A model generated the notes under the pieces. The model did not search any database and was not told the DNA's origin. It was given only the letters and a program-made list of their open reading frames with translations. 64,000 nucleotides of DNA from Candidatus Freyrarchaeum guaymasense (GTDB lineage: Archaea > Asgardarchaeota > Jordarchaeia > Jordarchaeales > Freyrarchaeaceae), in NCBI GenBank assembly GCA_030587405.1, contig JAUQZD010000016.1, positions 8,331-72,330 on the forward strand, read 5' to 3'. This document shows, one piece after another, positions 18,611 to 27,303 of this stretch (position 1 is its first letter; each line of letters opens with the position of its first letter). The translations under genes and the position numbers were made by a program.

Positions 18611-18667
18611 AAATATAATTCCATTCTAAGGTCATAATGGTGGATGTTGGTTGGGAGGAGAAGGTCG

Positions 18668-20335
18668 ATGAGTGTTTTAAAGGGTTTCCCAAGCACCATG
18701 ATGGACGACTACCAGCTGAATGTGATCAAGATTTTAGAGAGGGGTGCAAAGCTCTACGCTAGGAAAGAGGTCGTTTCTAGGAGGGTTAGTGATGGGGGCA
18801 TTTTCCGCTACACGTACAAGGACGCTTGGGAGAGGGTTCAGAAGGCAGCCAACTTCCTGGTGGAGGAGCTGGGGGTTAAGCCGGGAGACAGGGTAGGAGT
18901 AATAGGATGGAACACCCACAGATTCTTCGAACTATACTATGCAGTGCCAGGGATAGGTGCTGTTGTACACGAGATAAACCTCAGGCTTCACCCGGATGAC
19001 CTGACCTACGTGATAAACCATGCAGGGGACAAGGTGCTGTTCATGGATGACGGAATGGTGCGACTGCTAGTTGAAAGCGTTAAGGACAAACTTGAAACTG
19101 TTGAGAAGTACGTAGTTATGAGTGACAGCAAGGAGGTTGAAACAACGCTTGAGCCAGCATATAACTACGAGGAGCTGATGGACAAGGCAAAGGCAAGCTA
19201 TGATTGGCCGACAATAGACGAAAGGAGCGGGGCGGCGATGTGCTACACCACAGGGACTACCGGTAAACCTAAGGGCGTCGTCTACAGCCACAGAGCTCTT
19301 ATCATGCACTCGATAGTGGCAGGATTACCGTCCACCATAAACGTGAGCGAAAAGGACTCAATGCTGGTTATAGTCCCCATGTTCCACGTAAACGCCTGGG
19401 GTATGCCATACGGTGCACCTGCAGCAGGAGCAAAATTGGTCCTCCCAGCGCAGTTCTACACGCCGGAAATGCTCCTCGAACTCATAGAGAAGGAAGACGT
19501 CACCATAGCAGCTTCGGTCCCAACGGTATGGATTATGATAGTGGATTACCTTAAGAAAACTGGTAAGAAGGTTGACCTAAGCGGGGTCAAGATCGTATTT
19601 GGTGGCAGCGAGCCCCCGCTAGCCTTGATGAAGACCCTAGCCGAGATGGGGGCAACGGTACAGCATGCTTGGGGGATGACCGAGACGACGCCCCTTGGAA
19701 CGGCGAACGTGATAAAGAGCTACCTTGAAAAGGAGCTCTCAGAAGAGGAGAAATGGCAGCTAATGACGAAGCAAGGGCTAGTAGCACCATTACTGGAGGC
19801 CAAAATCGTTGACGATGAAGGACGCGAACTCCCATGGGATGGCAAAACACCAGGTGAACTTGTGATCAGGGGGCCTTGGATAGCCAAGGAGTACTACAAC
19901 GATGAGAGGTCGAAGGACGCGCTCATAGACGGATGGTTCAGAACAGGAGACATAGCAACCATAGACCCCGAAGGATACGTCAAAATCGTCGACCGCGCAA
20001 AGGATCTGATCAAGAGTGGTGGTGAGTGGATTAGTAGTGTTGATTTGGAGAATGCTATTATGGCTCATCCTAAGGTTAGGGAGGCTACTGTTATTGCTGT
20101 TAGTCATCCTAAGTGGCAGGAGAGGCCTCTGGCCATCGTCGTCCCTGTTGAGGAGTATAAGGGTAAGGTGACCAAGGAGGAGATCATAGAGTTTCTCAGG
20201 CCTAAGTTTGCTAAGTGGTGGCTCCCCGACGACGTGGTCTTCGTGGACGAGATACCAAAGACAAGCGTAGGAAAATTCGACAAGAAAGTACTAAGAGAAA
20301 AATACAAAGACTACAAACTACCAACAGCAGAGTAA
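18668..20335 (+). CDS. medium/long-chain acyl-CoA synthetase (AMP-forming)
   Basis: About 555 residues of the adenylate-forming superfamily. It has the P-loop-like [18 protein letters not shown] near residue 195, [26 protein letters not shown], the hinge [15 protein letters not shown], and the catalytic lysine segment [10 protein letters not shown] at the C terminus. Such enzymes activate medium-chain, long-chain or branched carboxylic acids to CoA thioesters with ATP. The ATG at 18668 has a strong ribosome-binding site, preferred over 18644. Codon use shifts briefly near 20040-20110 to T-ending codons, perhaps a recombined patch. It may feed acids to or from the carboxylate island next door. 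Confidence 0.87.
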   Translation: MSVLKGFPSTMMDDYQLNVIKILERGAKLYARKEVVSRRVSDGGIFRYTYKDAWERVQKAANFLVEELGVKPGDRVGVIGWNTHRFFELYYAVPGIGAVVHEINLRLHPDDLTYVINHAGDKVLFMDDGMVRLLVESVKDKLETVEKYVVMSDSKEVETTLEPAYNYEELMDKAKASYDWPTIDERSGAAMCYTTGTTGKPKGVVYSHRALIMHSIVAGLPSTINVSEKDSMLVIVPMFHVNAWGMPYGAPAAGAKLVLPAQFYTPEMLLELIEKEDVTIAASVPTVWIMIVDYLKKTGKKVDLSGVKIVFGGSEPPLALMKTLAEMGATVQHAWGMTETTPLGTANVIKSYLEKELSEEEKWQLMTKQGLVAPLLEAKIVDDEGRELPWDGKTPGELVIRGPWIAKEYYNDERSKDALIDGWFRTGDIATIDPEGYVKIVDRAKDLIKSGGEWISSVDLENAIMAHPKVREATVIAVSHPKWQERPLAIVVPVEEYKGKVTKEEIIEFLRPKFAKWWLPDDVVFVDEIPKTSVGKFDKKVLREKYKDYKLPTAE

Positions 20336-20425
20336 AAACCCCCTCTTTTCTACACTATATTTTAAGCTAAATTTTTAACGTTTATCCTCTTAATGGGCAA
20401 ATTAATAGAACATGACAGAACATGT

Positions 20426-20875
20426 TCATGGAGTATTTCTTATTGTTGTCAGTCGTGTTATCCCTGGGATCCCGTCGAAGCCGCTGTCGAAACTATATAT
20501 TATGTTGATGTCTAGGTCTCTCATCACAGCTACCGATACAGCATCTGTAAAACTTAACCTTTCATACCTTCTGAATATTTGGGCTCCAGCTTCAACGTGT
20601 CTATCTTCGACTTTTACTAGTGTTAACTTAGGGGAGGATAGGAGGGTGTCTAGAACCTCAATGGATTCTTTTACTCCTTTCCTCCTCCTGACGAAAGTTA
20701 CTGTTTCATCAAGGATGTAGTCGGTAATTACTGGTTTCCCCAAGGAGCCTTCTTCGGCGGCGATGACTATCTCTCTGCCTAGCTCATAATGCTTTTCCTT
20801 TGGGAAAAACGCTGCGATGAAGATTGTGGTGTCTAAAAACGGGCGCCTAATGACCACCACTAACAGCCTCGTCAT
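20426..20875 (-). CDS. PIN-domain toxin (VapC-like)
   Basis: A 149-residue PIN protein: FLDTTIFIAAF with the first catalytic Asp, the TDYILDETVTFVRRR segment with the mid acidic residue, and RLSFTDAVSVAVMRD with the later Asp. Together they would bind Mg for RNA cleavage. The first residues overlap the antitoxin's end by up to 29 bases; a GTG five or six codons in would shorten that. It converges on the acyl-CoA synthetase. This is a different subfamily from the PIN protein near 6.7 kb. Confidence 0.8.
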   Translation of the reverse strand: MTRLLVVVIRRPFLDTTIFIAAFFPKEKHYELGREIVIAAEEGSLGKPVITDYILDETVTFVRRRKGVKESIEVLDTLLSSPKLTLVKVEDRHVEAGAQIFRRYERLSFTDAVSVAVMRDLDINIIYSFDSGFDGIPGITRLTTIRNTP

Positions 20876-21092
20876 GTTCTGCTACGGAGTCAAAAGCATC
20901 TTCAGTATCGTACTTCCCCACAAGGTCTGTGAGCTTAGCGTTTCTTCTTAAAGGCTTAATAAGGATTTCTTCCCCCATGTCGATCCAAAGCAACTCGTCC
21001 CCCGGCCTCAAGTCATACCTTTCCCTTGTTTCCGAAGGAACGGAAATTTGGCATCCTCTTGAAATCCTAAGCTTTTTAACTATTAACCCCAC
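20847..21092 (-). CDS. AbrB/SpoVT-like (VapB-type) antitoxin
   Basis: A swapped-hairpin AbrB-like protein: KKLRISRGCQISVPSETRERYDLRPGDELLWID is the classic strand-turn-strand DNA-binding motif. It is followed by a charged tail that would cover the PIN toxin encoded just downstream and overlapping. The open frame reaches 21128, but a TATA-like stretch at about 21132-21140 would place the transcript start near 21108, inside that extension. The GTG at 21092, just after GGTGG, is therefore the better start. It would repress the pair's shared promoter. Confidence 0.72.
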   Translation of the reverse strand: MGLIVKKLRISRGCQISVPSETRERYDLRPGDELLWIDMGEEILIKPLRRNAKLTDLVGKYDTEDAFDSVAEHDEAVSGGH

Positions 21093-21128
21093 TTTAACCA
21101 CCTTATCATGAAATATGCCAAACCCCAT

Positions 21129-21675
21129 GTTAATATAGTTTTTCCATGAAAAATAGAGGAATAGGCCGGAAGGCTAAAAACCATAAGCCGACCGTGACAA
21201 GACATCATGATGAAACGGCACGTCTCCATCGGAGGCTTAACCGGGAAGGTTCTGCTGCCATCCCTAAGCACTCATCCACCCATCCAGGAGGGACAATAAT
21301 AAAGAGGGAAGTGAGGGGGTTCAGCGGATATAGTCTTTTAGACGTATGTCCGCTTTGGGACGCATCACCCTTGAAGGTTTTATCCTTCAGGGGCTCGTCC
21401 CCTTTTGGGGTAACCCCGGGAGCCCCACATCCGAAGGTGCTTGCCCCGATAGGCAGCCAGGCTGCCTGAGCAGACGGGGCTTCAATTAAGCATGTCTGGA
21501 AGGAGAGGTATAAATGTGTTGCGGCCGCAGAGCGTCTATCAATGCCTATGAAAAATGTTACTGCTTCGCAAGGTAACTTTCCACCGTTAAACCTTTAAGA
21601 AGGATGAAACTCGGAGCGTCCCCGTGTAGGCTATATGTTAACTTAAATAGGCCGTTCTCCCGGGTTTTGGAAGGG
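21129..21675. other. non-coding stretch holding an orphan TnpB-type right end
   Basis: No protein gene is convincing in this 547-bp gap. It contains the omega-RNA-like sequence at 21317-21438 described separately. Beside it is a long inverted repeat at about 21443-21480 (arms GCCCCG...GGCAGCC and GGCTGCC...CGGGGC), and farther on a short GTTAC...GTAAC repeat near 21558-21579. It looks like the scar of a lost or decayed mobile element. Confidence 0.5.
21317..21438 (-). ncRNA. orphan omega-RNA-like (TnpB right-end) sequence
   Basis: Over about 121 bases this aligns with the right end of the IS607-like tnpB element at 40481-40601, same strand, with nearly all differences in loops or as paired changes. 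Two hairpins are shared: one with arms GAAGG/CCTTC here against GAGG/CCTC in the other copy, and one with outer arms GGGGCTC/GAGCCCC and inner CCCC/GGGG. Such right ends encode the guide RNA scaffold of TnpB. No tnpB frame lies on its 5' side here, so it is either a relic or an RNA used in trans by the TnpB at 41 kb. Confidence 0.65.
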
Positions 21676-22476
21676 TCATTTTGAGAGGAAGTCTAGCAGG
21701 AGCTGGGTGAACGCTTCTCTTTCTTGGGCTATTAATCCGTGGCCTGCATTTTCGAATATGACTAGCTTGGCGTTGGGTATTGCCTCCGCGAGTATTTTCC
21801 CGTTCTCGGGTGGAACCAGGATGTCCTTTCCTCCGGAAACCACTAAGGTTGGCGCCTTTATGTTGTTTAGTCTATCGTAAGCGTCGAAGTTCATCACAGC
21901 GTTAAGTTGCCTCATGTAAGCGTCCGGCGGGATCATATACATTGATATTCGCTTAACAGTCAGTTCTGCAACTTCAGGGTGGGTTTTTAAGTATTCCTCA
22001 GGGTAGAGGAGGGAAAGCGTGGCTCTGGCCAAGTCTTCAGGAGGTATTTTGCTTCTATCGGATGCCAGCAGGGAAATTACCTCTTGGGAGGGAGGGATGG
22101 CCTTCGACCCACCCGGGCTTGTTACACAGAGGACAAGCTTCTCAACCCTTTCAGGGTAGTTTATAGCGATCTCCTGGGCTATCATCCCGCCCATAGATAC
22201 GCCCAGAATGTGGGCCTTACCTATGTTTAAAGTATCCATTAGCTTAACGGTGTCGTCGGCGAACATCCTTATGGTGTACTCTACCTTTGGCTTATCGCTT
22301 CTTCCAGCCCCCCTGTTATCGAAGACGACAACCTTAAACCCTTTCGAGACCTCCTTTATGAAGAGAGGATCCCACCAGTTCACATCAGCAGACAAACCCA
22401 TAATCATGACCAGAGGGAAACCCTCCCCATGAACCTCATAGTACATGTTTATGTCTCCAACCCTAGCTATGGGCAT
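21676..22476 (-). CDS. alpha/beta hydrolase
   Basis: 266 residues with the nucleophile elbow GVSMGG (Ser at about residue 94), the oxyanion region HGEGFPLVMIMGLS, a DNRGAGRSDKP segment, the acid in VSGGKDILVPPENG and the histidine in ENAGHGLIAQ. This is a complete Ser-Asp-His hydrolase of the group that includes 3-oxoadipate enol-lactonases, epoxide-type hydrolases and prolyl peptidases. Substrate is not deducible. The ATG start has a GGAGG box at longer than usual spacing. It is a single gene with the sirtuin downstream on the same strand but 80 bases away from its own end. Confidence 0.85.
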   Translation of the reverse strand: MPIARVGDINMYYEVHGEGFPLVMIMGLSADVNWWDPLFIKEVSKGFKVVVFDNRGAGRSDKPKVEYTIRMFADDTVKLMDTLNIGKAHILGVSMGGMIAQEIAINYPERVEKLVLCVTSPGGSKAIPPSQEVISLLASDRSKIPPEDLARATLSLLYPEEYLKTHPEVAELTVKRISMYMIPPDAYMRQLNAVMNFDAYDRLNNIKAPTLVVSGGKDILVPPENGKILAEAIPNAKLVIFENAGHGLIAQEREAFTQLLLDFLSK

Positions 22477-22557
22477 GAAGCCTCCTCCCGAAATTACGTG
22501 CAGAAAATACGTTATAGGCAGAGTTTAAAAAGCTTGCTTTAGTAGAGGCTGGTGCGG

Positions 22558-23301
22558 CTACCTTTTCAGCAATTCCTTCTTCAGCTCCTCCAAGATCTTT
22601 GGAAGAGCCTCCGCCGCCTTGCTCCTAATCGACATGGTTACGTACGGGGTTAGCGCAGTCGGGTTCGGGTTAACCTCCACCACCTCCGCCCCGTTCTCCA
22701 AGGCGATGAGTGGCAGCTGGGCTGCAGGCGAAACAACACCTGAAGTCCCAACAACCAAGAAGAGTTCTGCCTTGCTACTGGCAATTACAGCCTCCCTCAA
22801 AACTTCAGGGTCTAACGGTTCCCCAAACTGAACCACGTGAGGGCGCAACGCTGTGCCGCAGCTATGATATGGTGGAATGCTTTCTAGGGGCGTGTTGGGC
22901 AGGTCGACTATCGCCCCATCCCTAGGGCAGCGCCCCTTCCACATGTTCCCGTGGAGTTCAAGTACACGCTTACTTCCAGCCTTAGTGTGAAGGCCGTCAA
23001 CGTTCTGAGTTATCAACCAGAAGTTCTTAAAGTACTTCTCCATCTCCGCGATGGCTAAGTGTGCAGCGTTAGGCTTGCAACGAGCCACCAAACCTCTTCT
23101 CCACTCGTAGAACTCCCAAGTCCCCTTATTGTTCCAAGGAGGGCCAGCCTTACGGGCGAGCTCTCTTGCCTCGGGGATCTCCCACATTGAGCCGCGCCCC
23201 CTAAAGATCGGTACACCGCTTTCAGCTGAAACCCCTGCTCCTGTAAGAACCACCACGTGGAGGTCACGGCTCACCCTAATTTTCAACCTATCAACCAACA
23301 T
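22558..23301 (-). CDS. Sir2-family NAD-dependent protein deacylase, class III signature
   Basis: The 247-residue protein has GAGVSAESGVPIFRG, TQNVDGLHTKAG and catalytic His in LELHGN (H117), with VVGTSGVVSPAA for NAD. A Y65-x2-R68 pair (FYEWRR) matches the acyl-binding residues of SIRT5/CobB-type desuccinylases. The zinc region is degenerate: only C125 and C148 remain of the usual four cysteines, with D128 and H146 where two would be expected. It may remove succinyl or related acidic groups from lysines, fitting a cell with active succinyl/fumarate metabolism, but that link is inference. No histone or Alba gene is adjacent. Confidence 0.85.
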   Translation of the reverse strand: MLVDRLKIRVSRDLHVVVLTGAGVSAESGVPIFRGRGSMWEIPEARELARKAGPPWNNKGTWEFYEWRRGLVARCKPNAAHLAIAEMEKYFKNFWLITQNVDGLHTKAGSKRVLELHGNMWKGRCPRDGAIVDLPNTPLESIPPYHSCGTALRPHVVQFGEPLDPEVLREAVIASSKAELFLVVGTSGVVSPAAQLPLIALENGAEVVEVNPNPTALTPYVTMSIRSKAAEALPKILEELKKELLKR

Positions 23302-23581
23302 GATCCATCATCTCCAGTTGATTCTCCCTCCAGCACATCCTCCTTAAGAGGGTGCCGCTTCATTTTCAATTCAACCAGTAGAGCCAAAAAAGTCTTCTTC
23401 TCAAAAGAGAGCGTTCTTTCATGGCTCAATTTAACTTGGTAGTCCACGCTACTCCGTGCGAACACGCTTGTAGTTAACATTTGATTAAAGGAGGGAAGGA
23501 AAATGAAGAAACTTTTAAAACGTGCTGGCAACACAAAGGTAATAACGTATAATGGAGTTAAGGTTTGCTCGGTGTTGAGAA

Positions 23582-24223
23582 ATGAGGGGTGACGTCTTCG
23601 GCAGGATGGTTAAGGCTATAGTTAACTTAGATCCTCAAGGGGCTAGGTTGATTGCACAGGAGGCTGTTGAAAGCGGTGTTCCTCCGATGGAGGCCATTAA
23701 GGCGTTCTCTAAGGGTTTGGAGATTGTCGGTGAACTTTTCGAGAGAAACGAGTACTTTTTGGCTGACATGATAATGGCTGCTGACGCCTTTAAGGAGGCC
23801 ATGGACGTGTTGAGGCCGCATATAAGGGGGGCTGGTGGGGGGAAGGGACGAATAGTCATAGGGACTGTTAAGGACGACGTGCATGACTTAGGGAAGAATG
23901 TTGTGGCGACGCTTCTAGCAGCCGAGGGATATGAGGTCTACGATTTGGGAGTTGATGTTCCAGCTGAAAAGTTTTTGGAAAAAGTGAAGGAGGTTAACGC
24001 GGACATCTTAGGGCTTAGCGCCCTTTTAACCACGACCATGGAACGCATAAGGGAGGTTATAGGCAAGCTGGAGGAGGAAGGGTTAAGAGGGAAGGTTAAG
24101 GTTATTGTCGGAGGAAGGCCGGTCACACCGGAGTTCGCGGAGGAGGTTGGAGCAGACGGTTATGGAAGAGACGCCATTGCAGCGTTAAAGGTGGTTAAAG
24201 AGCTACTGGAGGGAGGGAAGTGA
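23582..24223 (+). CDS. corrinoid (B12-binding) methyltransferase protein, MtbC/MtaC-like
   Basis: 213 residues: a helical cap (residues 1-85, with the ADMIMAADAFKEAM segment) and a cobalamin-binding Rossmann domain with DVHDLGKN (H101 as lower cobalt ligand), then a GLSALLTTTM segment and a GGRPVTPEFAEEVGADGYG end. Such proteins carry a methyl group on cobalt between a substrate-specific methyltransferase and a second transferase. Its TGA overlaps the GTG of the following UroD-type gene by four bases, so the two are made together. A reactivating ATPase (RamA) is not in the window. Confidence 0.9.
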   Translation: MRGDVFGRMVKAIVNLDPQGARLIAQEAVESGVPPMEAIKAFSKGLEIVGELFERNEYFLADMIMAADAFKEAMDVLRPHIRGAGGGKGRIVIGTVKDDVHDLGKNVVATLLAAEGYEVYDLGVDVPAEKFLEKVKEVNADILGLSALLTTTMERIREVIGKLEEEGLRGKVKVIVGGRPVTPEFAEEVGADGYGRDAIAALKVVKELLEGGK

Positions 24224-25260
24224 ACGTTTTAGAAAGGGTTCTTACCACGATAAGGTTTGAGGAGCCAGACCAGGTTCCAGTGGTCCTATTTCCCGAATGG
24301 GACTTCCTAGCGGATCTCTACGATGTCCCGCTGAGGAAATTGCTGAACGATCCTGTGCTGCAAATAAAGGCAGGAAACAAAATGAGGGAGATGTTCCCGG
24401 ACGCGTTCATCGCCACCGGAGTCTGGGTCCCCTACGCTGAGGCAACCGCCTTCGGATGCAAGCTTTCAGATCCTGAAGACGAAATCCCAGGGATTATGGA
24501 GGTGGCGGTTAAGAGCGTCGAGGACATTGACACGTTAGAAGTCCCGGACCCATACCAGGACGGCCTCCTGCCAAGGTACCTTGAATTTTTAAAGGTTCAG
24601 AAAAGGGAGGCTGGGCAGGTTCTCGGCGTAGGAGGTTTCGGACCAGTCGAGTTGGCATGTGAAATCATGGGCTTCACCCAGTTTCTAAGGCTTATCAGCA
24701 TTGATCCAGAGCGCGCTCACCGTCTTCTAAGGGTCACAACAGAAACCGTTAAGACATGGTTTGACACGATGATAGACGTTATAGGAGGATCCGCTCTCCT
24801 AGCCCTCGTAAGCGACCATACAACAGGGTTTCTACGAGCAGAGAAGTGTACAGAGTTCTTCACACCGTACCTTAAAGAAGTTTTCGACCACCTTAGGGGT
24901 AAGGTTTCGATCTTCCTCTACCATAACGAGAATTACTCCGCCCACGTTCTAGACCAAATAGCCGAGTTTAAAGTTCAGATATTTCACTGCGGGGAGATAG
25001 GCGACCTTAGAAGGGCTAAAGAGGCAACCTATGGAAAGTACACTCTTATGGGTAACATACATCCAAGGGATGTGATGTTGAGGGGCACTCCAGAGATGGT
25101 AGAGGAGAAGTGTAAGGAGGTTATAGAGGCTCTTGCTCCTGGAGGAGGATTCATCCTATCAGTTGGGGGAGGGGTAAGCAGAAAAATCCCCTTAGAGCAC
25201 ATAGAGGTACTCATAAGATCGGCTGAGAAGTACGGCCGCTACCCAATAACGGGGAAGTAG
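24220..25260 (+). CDS. uroporphyrinogen-decarboxylase-family methyltransferase (MtaA/MtbA-like fold)
   Basis: 346 residues of the UroD superfamily, coupled to the corrinoid gene through a GTGA overlap. The zinc-site region reads IFHCGEIGDL, giving the His-x-Cys pair used by MtaA-type enzymes. The third ligand expected in a late GCG segment is missing: the equivalent part reads SVGGGVSRKIP. It could be a substrate-specific O- or N-demethylase rather than a coenzyme M methylase. Earlier landmarks are VPVVLFPEWDFLADLY and the GGFGPVELACEIMGF segment. The methyl donor and acceptor remain unknown. Confidence 0.82.
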   Translation: MNVLERVLTTIRFEEPDQVPVVLFPEWDFLADLYDVPLRKLLNDPVLQIKAGNKMREMFPDAFIATGVWVPYAEATAFGCKLSDPEDEIPGIMEVAVKSVEDIDTLEVPDPYQDGLLPRYLEFLKVQKREAGQVLGVGGFGPVELACEIMGFTQFLRLISIDPERAHRLLRVTTETVKTWFDTMIDVIGGSALLALVSDHTTGFLRAEKCTEFFTPYLKEVFDHLRGKVSIFLYHNENYSAHVLDQIAEFKVQIFHCGEIGDLRRAKEATYGKYTLMGNIHPRDVMLRGTPEMVEEKCKEVIEALAPGGGFILSVGGGVSRKIPLEHIEVLIRSAEKYGRYPITGK

Positions 25261-26064
25261 GAGGGAGACCCGAGACAGGCTAACGCGAACAAAGCCCTCT
25301 TGATGCGTGACACCATCACGTTTACCGTAGCTTGGCAGATTAACAGCTGCTCTCTCACTTAACCCATTGCTCCCCCATGACAGCCTAGAAGATTTTTCTC
25401 ATTAGCTTTAACGTTGAAGAACGTGTTGGCAGATAAAAAAAGAGGTTTAGCTCCAGCCGTGAATCCGAGCTTCACCTTAGCGGTTCCTCCGAGAGGAGTA
25501 AGCAGGTTTTCACACGATTCAAGCACGTCAAAATAGGATGCTAGGAACCTGGGTACATGCTCCACCTAGATGCCTGAAATCCCTTCCTTACTCCCTTCTA
25601 GAAGAAGGGGGTGCTTAACCACATTTTCAGGTTTTCATTCTCCCCAGTTTCGCATAGTACATTCTAAGTTGGCACCAAGGAATCTCCGTTAACCCACTTC
25701 ACCTTTCACGAGTCACGTAAGGACTTCTTCAGCTGGACAAGCTTCACCTACTTCGCGTCATTCACGAGGCCCACACTCTTCAACAGATATTATAGTGTTA
25801 ACCTAATCATTGCTAAACCATTTTTCGGGTTTTGGCTCCCATAAAACCAAGCATTAGAAGGTCTGCGGCAACACAATCCGTACAATCCGTAAAATTTACT
25901 TACCTTCTTCCATTACAGTTGCAAGTTCGACACTTCCCAGTCGCACAGCTCCAACCTTCCACTTATATCCACTTATATCTAAACTAGAGGAGTAAGATTA
26001 ATTCACCACATAAAAGTAATGAGGAAATTTCATTTTACATTCTGTTCAAGAATGAGAAAAGAAA
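25261..26064. other. 800-bp gap without a recognisable gene
   Basis: No supported frame, tRNA or repeat family is visible. A short hairpin (CGTGA/TCACG around CACCA) lies near 25305-25320 just after the methyltransferase gene and may mark its 3' end. The remainder has many stops in all frames and looks like a decayed or regulatory stretch. Confidence 0.35.
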
Positions 26065-26277
26065 TTAAGATGTTATGGACATCCTTTTCTTCAGGGTTTT
26101 CTTGAGTCTAACGATTAACATGTAGAGTTCTCCTATGAGGTTGAGGTCTTCCTCTGTTTTCTCTCCCTTTTCGCGGAGGAGGGATTCATATACGTTTTCA
26201 AGTTCCTTAATTAACGATTGAAGATCTTCATTTGAAACCGTGCACTCGATAAGCTTGGACGTATCTAGGATATCCAT
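26065..26277 (-). CDS. small helical protein of unknown function
   Basis: About 70 residues, mostly charged helix with heptad-like leucines (DLQSLIKELENVYESLLREK and DLNLIGELYMLIVRLKK), suggesting a coiled-coil hairpin. The ATG at 26277 is preceded by GGAGGTGGGG, which decides the start over an upstream ATG at 26307. No family recognised. It is divergent from the gelsolin-like gene, with about 310 bp between starts; shared control is possible but unproven. Confidence 0.5.
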   Translation of the reverse strand: MDILDTSKLIECTVSNEDLQSLIKELENVYESLLREKGEKTEEDLNLIGELYMLIVRLKKTLKKRMSITS

Positions 26278-26590
26278 GACCCCACCTCCGACTCTGAAAA
26301 TCCTCATGACATCGAAAAGTACTGGCAGGAGATATTTAATTTTATCGTTTTACTTTTCTTAGAAAGAGAAAATAGCTAGACATGAGCCCTCACCTGAATG
26401 ATGGCGTTACCTTCTAAAGAAGGCACGGTCTTTTCACCACTAAGGGCTCCCGACCGTAATCCGTGACGTTTCCGAGGCATTAGAGTTTAAGAGTTTAAAT
26501 CCGCTTATGGCGAAACGAACTTTCTGGGACGGATAGACCATAAGGTATTTCAAGGAGTAAGGAGCCTTCAAGTTAGAAGGGGGAGTTAAC

Positions 26591-27196
26591 ATGGTGAAAA
26601 TATTCATGGTTGAAGAAGGAGAGTTGACCCCTGTAGATAAGCCCGTCTTCTCTAGAGGGGACACGTACGTTGTCGATGCAGGGGACAAAATATGGATTTG
26701 GATTGGAAGCAAGTCGACGGTTGACGAGAAGTTTGCAGGGGCACTGTTATCAGATCTAATAGACAAAGAGAGGAGAGGGAGACCGGACGTTGAAACGGTG
26801 GAGGAGGGGAAGGAAACCAAGGAGTTTCTGGCTGCTGTTAAGGGAATGCGCATCGTCGACAAAGACTTGGCAAAGTCGATCCTTAAGAAAGTTGGGGTTG
26901 AAAAGCATGAACCTGTAATGTACAGGATCTCTGGGGAAGAGTATGAGGCACTCGAAGACATAAAGTTCGTTCAGGTACCTCTTTCAAAGGAGGAACTCAA
27001 TTCAGAAGATGTCTTCCTCATAGACACATGGGATAAAATATACATCTGGCAAGGGAAAAAGGCGAGCATAAGGGAAAGGGTCGCAGGGGGACGGATAGCC
27101 AGAGCATTCGACGCAGAGAGAGCAGGAGTGCAAAAGGAAATATTCGTTGAAGAAGGAGAAGAACCAGAAGAGCTAAAGAAAATTCTCGATCTCTAA
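26591..27196 (+). CDS. two-domain gelsolin-like protein (candidate actin-severing/capping protein)
   Basis: The 201-residue protein is two tandem gelsolin repeats. Repeat 1 (about residues 2-85) has DTYVVDAGDKIWIWIGSKS, DEKFAGALLSDLIDKERRGR and VETVEEGKETKEFL. Repeat 2 (about 109-201) has VQVPLSKEELNSEDVFLID, DKIYIWQGKKASIRERVAG and EIFVEEGEEPEELKKIL. The strand WIWxGxxS, following helix, and VEEGxE-xEF ending all match eukaryotic gelsolin/villin domains. Acidic pairs D24/E46 and D140/E162 fall where type II calcium sites lie. Two-domain gelsolins from Asgard archaea regulate actin filaments. No actin or profilin gene is in the window. ATG with GGGGGAG upstream. Confidence 0.85.
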   Translation: MVKIFMVEEGELTPVDKPVFSRGDTYVVDAGDKIWIWIGSKSTVDEKFAGALLSDLIDKERRGRPDVETVEEGKETKEFLAAVKGMRIVDKDLAKSILKKVGVEKHEPVMYRISGEEYEALEDIKFVQVPLSKEELNSEDVFLIDTWDKIYIWQGKKASIRERVAGGRIARAFDAERAGVQKEIFVEEGEEPEELKKILDL

Positions 27197-27303
27197 ACCA
27201 CGCGATAATCCTTTCTACGGCAGCATTATGCAAAAAAGAAAAACAAAATAGAGTGTAACTGGGTTAACAGTGAAGGCAAACGAGCACTTAAGCTCGGATG
27301 GAT

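Noticed and set aside
21558..21579. GTTAC...GTAAC repeat as a third IS607-like left end
   Set aside because: The arms point the opposite way from CGTAAC...GTTACG in the other two elements and the GTTTTA flank is absent.
23283..23534. 83-residue minus-strand frame upstream of the sirtuin
   Set aside because: It overlaps the sirtuin start, has no ribosome-binding site or family resemblance, and occupies the expected promoter region.
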